This document shows positions 59,542 through 64,000 of a stretch of 64,000 nt of DNA, in pieces. This DNA comes from CALDTK01 sp963837005 (GTDB lineage Bacteria > Bacteroidota > Bacteroidia > Chitinophagales > Saprospiraceae): assembly GCA_963837005.1 (NCBI GenBank), contig CAWIMC010000001.1:620001-684000 (forward strand). The letters run 5' to 3'. Positions within the stretch are counted from its first letter, which is position 1, and the number at the start of each line of letters is the position of its first letter. The notes beneath the pieces were generated by a model that was not told the origin of the DNA, searched no databases, and saw only the letters and a list, made by a program, of their open reading frames with translations. Made by a program: the position numbers and the translations under genes.

Positions 59542-60966
59542 GTGCAGAAACTACTTATCGCCAACCGCGGCGAGATCGCCCTCCGAATCATGCGGACGGC
59601 CCGCCAGATGGGGATCGCCACCGTCGCCGTGTACAGCGAGGCCGACCGGGACGCCCCGCACGTCCGTTACGCAGACGAAGCCGTCCTCATCGGACCGCCA
59701 GCAGCCTCAAAGAGCTACCTCGACATCGAGCGGGTGATCGCGGCCGCCAAGACCAGCGGCGCTGACGCCATTCATCCCGGCTATGGTTTCCTCTCCGAGC
59801 GGTCGGCGTTCGCGAGGGCCGTCGGCGAGGCTGGACTCACCTTCGTCGGACCTAGCCCAGAGGCCATGGACCAGATGGGGTCGAAGCTCGATGCAAAGGT
59901 TGCCGTCAAGGCCTTTGGCGTCCCCCTCGTCCCAGGACTCGACGAACCGATCCGTGACGAGGCTGAGGCTGCGCGCGTCGCAGACGAGATTGGCTACCCG
60001 GTACTCGTCAAAGCCTCTGCCGGTGGCGGCGGCAAGGGTATGCGCGTTGTCGATGCGGCCAAAGACCTTGTCGAGAGTATGCGCATGGCCCAAAGTGAAG
60101 CCCTGAATGCCTTCGGCGACGATCGCGTCTTTATCGAGAAATACGTCCGCGGTCCACGCCACATCGAAATCCAGGTCCTCGCCGATACTCACGGCAACAC
60201 GGTTCATCTATTTGAGCGCGAGTGCTCTGTCCAGCGTCGGCACCAGAAGGTCGTCGAGGAGGCCCCGAGCGCGGTCATCACCCCGGAACTCCGAACGCTC
60301 ATGGGCGAGAGCGCGGTTGCAGTCTGCAAAGCCTGCGGATACGTCGGCGCGGGCACGGTCGAGTTTCTGTTGGACGCAGATCGCAACTACTACTTCCTCG
60401 AAATGAACACCCGCCTCCAGGTCGAACACCCCGTCACGGAGTGGACCACGGGCCTCGACCTCGTCGAGTGGCAGATCCGAGTCGCGCGGGGGGAGGCATT
60501 AGGCTTTCGCCAAAACGACCTACGCCAGAAGGGCCACAGCATCGAACTCCGTGTGTACGCCGAAGACCCGGCCAATGGCTTCCTCCCCGACATCGGGACA
60601 TTGGACGTGTACCGTGAGCCCAAGCTACCGAACGTTCGCGTCGACAGCGGCTACGAACAAGGCATGGATGTGCCGATTTATTACGATCCGATGCTCTCGA
60701 AGCTCATCGTGAAGGGCGACACCCGGGCCGAGGCAATGCAGCGCATGGCCGAGGCGATCGATGACTACCACATTGAGGGCGTCGCCACTACCCTGCCCTT
60801 CGGACGATTTGTGATGACGCACCCGGCGTTTGTCTCCGGCGACTTCGATACCAGCTTCGTGGCGCAGTATTGGACCGGGGAGGAGCCTGCGGCTATCGAA
60901 GACAGCGCGTTAGGCGCACTGGCCTTACACCTCTATCGGCAGGCAGAAAACGTGGTAGCAGGCTAA
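59542..60966 (+). CDS. accC: Acyl-CoA carboxylase, biotin carboxylase subunit
   Basis: ATP-dependent biotin carboxylase. A GTG start gives VQKLLIANRGEIALRIMRTA, the classic N-terminus. The ATP-grasp domain has YPVLVKASAGGGGKGMRVV, HIEIQVLADTHGNTVHLFER, ECSVQRRHQKVVEEAPS and EMNTRLQVEHPVTEWTTGLD; the C-terminal domain includes HSIELRVYAEDPANGFLPDI. At 474 residues it is about 25 longer than AccC of fatty-acid synthesis and has no biotinyl domain. It could serve acetyl-, propionyl- or methylcrotonyl-CoA carboxylase. No BCCP or carboxyltransferase gene is adjacent. The start is 40 bp from the divergent ligase start. Confidence 0.92.
   Translation: MQKLLIANRGEIALRIMRTARQMGIATVAVYSEADRDAPHVRYADEAVLIGPPAASKSYLDIERVIAAAKTSGADAIHPGYGFLSERSAFARAVGEAGLTFVGPSPEAMDQMGSKLDAKVAVKAFGVPLVPGLDEPIRDEAEAARVADEIGYPVLVKASAGGGGKGMRVVDAAKDLVESMRMAQSEALNAFGDDRVFIEKYVRGPRHIEIQVLADTHGNTVHLFERECSVQRRHQKVVEEAPSAVITPELRTLMGESAVAVCKACGYVGAGTVEFLLDADRNYYFLEMNTRLQVEHPVTEWTTGLDLVEWQIRVARGEALGFRQNDLRQKGHSIELRVYAEDPANGFLPDIGTLDVYREPKLPNVRVDSGYEQGMDVPIYYDPMLSKLIVKGDTRAEAMQRMAEAIDDYHIEGVATTLPFGRFVMTHPAFVSGDFDTSFVAQYWTGEEPAAIEDSALGALALHLYRQAENVVAG
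60502..60516 (-). repeat. GNRA-hairpin repeat
   Basis: Stem GGC/GCC, loop GAAA. Inside the biotin carboxylase gene, antisense (gene reads GFRQN). Confidence 0.8.
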
Positions 60967-60985
60967 AACCCGCTCGCACCGGCTG

Positions 60986-61303
60986 CTACATGATTCCAAA
61001 CAGCTTTGCGTACTTCATGAGCTCTCCGGTATTAGAGATCTTGACCTTCCCGGTCATCACGGCCATCATCGGGTTGGTTTCGCCGCGGATGACATTCATG
61101 AACTGGTCTGCCTTCGCCGTCACCGTGCACTTGGTATCGCCTTGCTTGCCGTCTAGGACTCGAAGCTCGCCGTCTTTGGCGACGACGGTGTATTGACCGC
61201 CTCCCTCGCCGGCGAGATCAAAGTAGAAGTTGGTCTCGACTCCTTCTAGCGCCTCGGGGCTTGCTTTTTGGGGGAGGCGATGGATAAATTCAGTGGCTGT
61301 CAT
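60986..61303 (-). CDS. SCP2 sterol-binding domain protein
   Basis: A 105-residue single SCP2-domain protein, a small lipid or acyl-CoA carrier fold. Recognised by YTVVAKDGELRVLDGKQGDT followed by KCTVTAKADQFMNVIRGETN and PMMAVMTGKVKISNTGELMK, the usual DFxxLxxGxxxPxxAFxxGKxKxxG pattern in variant form. It neighbours biotin carboxylase (convergent, 19 bp) and, more distantly, the acetoacetyl-CoA ligase. The context suggests fatty-acyl metabolism; the ligand is unknown. Confidence 0.87.
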   Translation of the reverse strand: MTATEFIHRLPQKASPEALEGVETNFYFDLAGEGGGQYTVVAKDGELRVLDGKQGDTKCTVTAKADQFMNVIRGETNPMMAVMTGKVKISNTGELMKYAKLFGIM

Positions 61304-61403
61304 GGTGCAGGCTTTTGGGGATTAGTTGGAGCTACTTCGTAGCTTTTTTTGAAGGACTCAGCAAGAACGGAGAAGCGATCTATGGCTCACCGTGCACTTC
61401 AGT

Positions 61404-62237
61404 CTAGTTGAGGTGCTCGTCTAGGAAGGTTTTGTAGTACGCGAGGACTTCCGATTGCTCTGGCTCGTGGTGCATCTCGTGATAGCCGCCAGGCCATTCT
61501 TTGAGCGTGACCTCGCCCCCAACGTGGAGCTCGGCGTACGCTCGACTGCCGGACACGGCACAGATGCGATCCGCGTCGCCGTGGGTGAGCAGGAGGGGTA
61601 TTTCGATATCGTGAGGTTCAGCGAGGAGTCGCTTTGGCAATTCTAGGAAGAGGTGCGCCAGCCGCATACTGAGGCGGTCGTGATTGATCGGATCCGCAGA
61701 GTAGCGCTCGGCGACGGTCGGGTCGCGACTCAAAGCCGTGAGGTCGAGATCGTTGGACTTCGTGAGATTTGGGGCGACACGTGCCGCGACGCCCGCGAGG
61801 GCGACCAAGAGCTTTGGCGGCTCGAAGCCGAGCGCGAGCGCTGGCGCACTAATGATCGCCGCAGACAGCTGCATGGCGAAGGAAGGCTCTCGTAGGGCCG
61901 CAAGTCCGAGTAGCCCACCCATACTGTGTCCGAACAGCACTCGGTGGACGTACCGCGGTTGATTTACGGCGGCAAGTACGGCCGCCGTCTCTGCAACCAA
62001 ACTAGCTGCACTCACGATGGTCCCTCGCGCTCCAGTACTGCGGCCGTGACCCTGGTGATCGAAGGCTACGACATCATAGCCTGCGCCGTAGAAGTACTCA
62101 GCTACGTGCGTAAACCGAAGGCCGTTCTCGCCGAGTCCGTGACTTATGATCAAGAGACGATCATGACGCGGGTGGACGAACTTGTAGAGTTGCAGGGTGA
62201 GGCCATCGTAGGGCAGACTCTCGCGGACAGGATTCAT
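61404..62237 (-). CDS. Alpha/beta hydrolase, monoacylglycerol lipase-like
   Basis: A 277-residue serine hydrolase of the lysophospholipase/monoacylglycerol lipase group. The oxyanion region is LLIISHGLGENGLRFTHVAE, then VVAFDHQGHGRSTGARG, the nucleophile elbow LFGHSMGGLLGLAA (Ser), the acid LLLTHGDADRICAVSG (Asp), and the base GGYHEMHHEPEQ (His). The whole catalytic triad is therefore present. There is no signal peptide, so it is cytoplasmic. Its ATG overlaps the stop of the OmpA-family gene by one base (TAATG), implying coupling. Confidence 0.9.
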   Translation of the reverse strand: MNPVRESLPYDGLTLQLYKFVHPRHDRLLIISHGLGENGLRFTHVAEYFYGAGYDVVAFDHQGHGRSTGARGTIVSAASLVAETAAVLAAVNQPRYVHRVLFGHSMGGLLGLAALREPSFAMQLSAAIISAPALALGFEPPKLLVALAGVAARVAPNLTKSNDLDLTALSRDPTVAERYSADPINHDRLSMRLAHLFLELPKRLLAEPHDIEIPLLLTHGDADRICAVSGSRAYAELHVGGEVTLKEWPGGYHEMHHEPEQSEVLAYYKTFLDEHLN

Positions 62238-63991
62238 TATTGTGCGTTCTCGATGATGTACCCGTTGACGTAGCGCAGGAGACGCGCCGCCGGGAAGAGC
62301 GTCGCGACATTACCGAGGTAGCTACGGGCTTCGACCTCGGTCTTGAAGGCGCCCGACATGTACCCGAAGGTGCCATCGGCAAGCTTGTCCTCTTTAAGTG
62401 TCCCAAACTTGAAGAACAGATCCCCATTGCTATCCGCCAGCGTCACAGGGCTTTGAAAGACGAGGACGCGGTAGCCCGAGAACTTGCCCCCCGCCGGTAG
62501 TGTAAGGGGAGTGACGTTGGTAAGGGATTGCTCAGGGACAATCACGCGGATGGCTTGGGCACCGCGCGGAGTTGTTGAAGGATCGTCATCACCAGCGTTG
62601 GACGCGTCCAATGCGCCAGCTTGCTTGGAGGCAGGCATAGGCTGGATAATCTCGATATCGCTCTCGGCACTTGCGGTGGCCTCGGGACTGTACGGCGTTA
62701 CCGGGGAAGTTTTGTCTGCATCGGCGAACCGCCGAGCAGGGGTCGACGGAGTAGCTTTTGCTGCGGCCGAACCTGCATCCGCTTCTGCGGCAGCAGTGGG
62801 GGCAGCGTCACTGCCTTTCCCTGTATCCTCGGGGATGCGGACCTCCGGGGCGGCCAACACTTCGGCCAGCAGGGCTTCGAGCTGCTCTTCTGCAATGATC
62901 TCAGCGAGCGGCCTCCCGGCGAAGGGGTCGGTCGTAAAGCCCGTTATCGTCAATTCGGTGCGGCGATTCTGGGCAAACTGTTCTTCGGAGCAAATCACGT
63001 CGTCCGTACATTTGTTGACGGGCTTAGACTCTCCGTAGCCGAGAGCGGAGAGCCGCGACTCAGCGATACCCTTGTTCACGATATACGCCACGGCCGACTC
63101 GGCCCTCGCCTGACTCAGGTCGCGGTTGTAGCGTGCGTTCCCGCGTGCATCGGAGTGGCTACCGAGTTCGACTACGATGCTAGGGTTGACGCGTAGCAAT
63201 TCGACGACCTTGTCCAGTTCGTAGGCCGCGTCCTTGCTGATCTCGGACTTGTTGTAGTCGTAGTAGATATTGTTGATTCGCATGGCCTTCTCGACGCGTA
63301 GTGGCTTGAGTTCGATGTTGGCCAAGAGCGTCCCGACGTCGTTGCCGTACGACAAGTTATCGCTTACGCCAGGGCCGATCTCCGAGACGCCGTCCATGCA
63401 GAGAATACAGCCATCGATGTTGACGAAGCTCTCGATTCGCTTGGTGAAGTACCCTGGGCTGCGGATCAGGAGTGTGTAGTGGTTTCCCTGCTCGAGCTGG
63501 AAGCTGAAGTACGGCGACGGGTGATCCTTGAGCGTGAGGACCTCCTGGTCCTTAGTGTTGTTGTAGACTTCTATCAGACTGCCGCTTATGGCATCGACCT
63601 CCTCTTGGTCTTCCTCCCGCTCCTGGGCGAGCGTGACCTCGAGCCGGTAGCCAGGTGCCCGTTCGAGGGCGAGCTTGACGAAGGCCTTATCGCCGGTCGT
63701 TCCCTTGCTGCTCGCTGCCCCCTCGGCGGGTAGGAACGCCCCCTTCGAAGCCCTGACGAGGAAGTCTTTGCCTCGCGGCACTTCCATTGCAAAAAACCCT
63801 TCCATATTCGTGGCAGCCTCCCCGTAGAGGAGGCTCGATTCAGCGTCCAGCACCGTGATGCTGACGCCGTTGAGGTAGCCGGAGTCATCGTCCGCATAGA
63901 CGTAGCCCTCGAGCACCACGGCGTCCTGTGCGACTGCCGCCGTACAGCAGAGCGCGTATACGCAACCCAAGATCAACTTCGTCAAACTCAT
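62237..63991 (-). CDS. OmpA-family protein with carboxypeptidase-regulatory-like N-terminus
   Basis: A 584-residue envelope protein. Signal peptide (ILGCVYALCCTAAVAQ), then a carboxypeptidase-regulatory-like domain (VVLEGYVYADDDSGYLNGVS, TNMEGFFAMEVPRGKDFLV) and a further beta domain with an unusual ILC pair (GCILCMDG). The OmpA peptidoglycan-binding domain follows at about 235-360 (NNIYYDYNKSEISKDAAYEL, ELGSHSDARGNARYNRDLSQ, NRRTELTI). Next come an Ala/Ser/Thr-rich linker and a C-terminal SPOR-like part (YRVLVFQSPVTL, MSGAFKTEVEARSYLGNVA). It probably links the outer membrane to peptidoglycan; some similar proteins belong to type IX secretion (PorE-like). The start lies 9 bp from the window end. 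Confidence 0.88.
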   Translation of the reverse strand: MSLTKLILGCVYALCCTAAVAQDAVVLEGYVYADDDSGYLNGVSITVLDAESSLLYGEAATNMEGFFAMEVPRGKDFLVRASKGAFLPAEGAASSKGTTGDKAFVKLALERAPGYRLEVTLAQEREEDQEEVDAISGSLIEVYNNTKDQEVLTLKDHPSPYFSFQLEQGNHYTLLIRSPGYFTKRIESFVNIDGCILCMDGVSEIGPGVSDNLSYGNDVGTLLANIELKPLRVEKAMRINNIYYDYNKSEISKDAAYELDKVVELLRVNPSIVVELGSHSDARGNARYNRDLSQARAESAVAYIVNKGIAESRLSALGYGESKPVNKCTDDVICSEEQFAQNRRTELTITGFTTDPFAGRPLAEIIAEEQLEALLAEVLAAPEVRIPEDTGKGSDAAPTAAAEADAGSAAAKATPSTPARRFADADKTSPVTPYSPEATASAESDIEIIQPMPASKQAGALDASNAGDDDPSTTPRGAQAIRVIVPEQSLTNVTPLTLPAGGKFSGYRVLVFQSPVTLADSNGDLFFKFGTLKEDKLADGTFGYMSGAFKTEVEARSYLGNVATLFPAARLLRYVNGYIIENAQ

Positions 63992-64000
63992 GCCGCGAAA

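Noticed and set aside
724..60516. Interpreting the 15-bp element as Chi or KOPS
   Set aside because: Those motifs are strand-biased; here copies are split 15:15 between strands, and stems vary with compensation, unlike a fixed duplex recognition word.
724..60516. Interpreting the element as a conserved peptide motif (VLAKA/AFAKT/FRQN)
   Set aside because: Copies occur in different frames, on both strands and in intergenic DNA, so protein-level selection cannot explain them.
1..64000. CRISPR array, prophage, insertion sequence or integron
   Set aside because: No regularly spaced direct repeats, cas genes, transposase, integrase, capsid or portal genes were found.

Overview
The window is a single stretch of a moderately GC-rich Bacteroidota chromosome, most plausibly a marine Saprospiraceae/Lewinella-type bacterium. 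The sequence-level reasons are: type IX secretion and gliding genes (porT, gldC, and a 1698-residue secreted protein ending in a type A sorting domain); two TonB-dependent receptors with carboxypeptidase-regulatory-like domains; an ECF sigma / FecR / STN-receptor / DUF4249 set; a bacillithiol-type YtxJ protein; lycopene cyclase; and TAnnTTTG-like -7 boxes instead of obvious Shine-Dalgarno sites. No transposase, integrase, phage gene, CRISPR array or rRNA was seen. Genes are densely packed on both strands, with many 1-11 nt overlaps.

Layout. 0-4.6 kb: menaquinone methyltransferase ubiE (cut by the window edge), porT, an ACP phosphodiesterase, ychF behind a hairpin leader, a RelE/ParE-type toxin-antitoxin pair and rluE. 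4.6-6.6 kb: a decayed DUF3307 gene, a SatD-like gene with nested inverted repeats upstream, and pdhB. 6.8-14.8 kb: a 45-residue lipoprotein, ytxJ, mnmD, a dicarboxylate symporter, a TlpA-like lipoprotein and a TIR-like/TPR/SDR fusion protein. 14.8-19.3 kb: hotdog thioesterase, frameshifted lipB and cryptochrome-DASH, then a divergent lipoprotein / SCO1 / cytochrome c operon. 19.5-27.4 kb: a TonB receptor, lycopene cyclase, a sodium:solute symporter, a MoxR/ChlI-like ATPase and a Sua5/YciO protein. 27.4-33.6 kb: SRP RNA, terminators, the giant secreted protein and gldC. 33.6-41.3 kb: housekeeping and regulatory genes including an Lrp regulator, arginine deiminase, a BrkB-like protein and a Crp/Fnr regulator. 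41.4-46.5 kb: the sigma/FecR/TonB receptor/DUF4249 island. 46.6-56.3 kb: AGCS symporter, folK, a deoxynucleoside kinase, RNase D, an AsmA protein, purB and a reductase. 56.3-64 kb: tRNA-Leu and a lipid/acyl-CoA group (DUF368, acetoacetyl-CoA synthetase, biotin carboxylase, SCP2), a monoacylglycerol-lipase-like hydrolase and an OmpA-family protein.

Most striking signal. A 15-bp element, GTTTT followed by a 3-bp stem closed by a GNRA tetraloop, occurs 30 times in strict form (15 per strand), mostly inside genes and in all reading frames. Its stem varies with compensation (GGC/GCC, GCC/GGC, CGC/GCG, GCG/CGC) and its loop varies only within GNRA (GAAA, GTAA, GCAA, GGAA). Together these point to selection on a nucleic-acid structure, not on protein sequence. 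One inverted pair forms a strong hairpin in the ychF leader, and one copy sits where the -33 element of the SRP RNA promoter should be. I do not recognise this as a named repeat family; it behaves like a DNA-uptake-sequence or REP-like dispersed element.

Quality caution. lipB and fecR each look broken by one nucleotide, and the DUF3307 gene has both a stop and a frameshift. Either the genome carries recent lesions or the assembly has residual indels.
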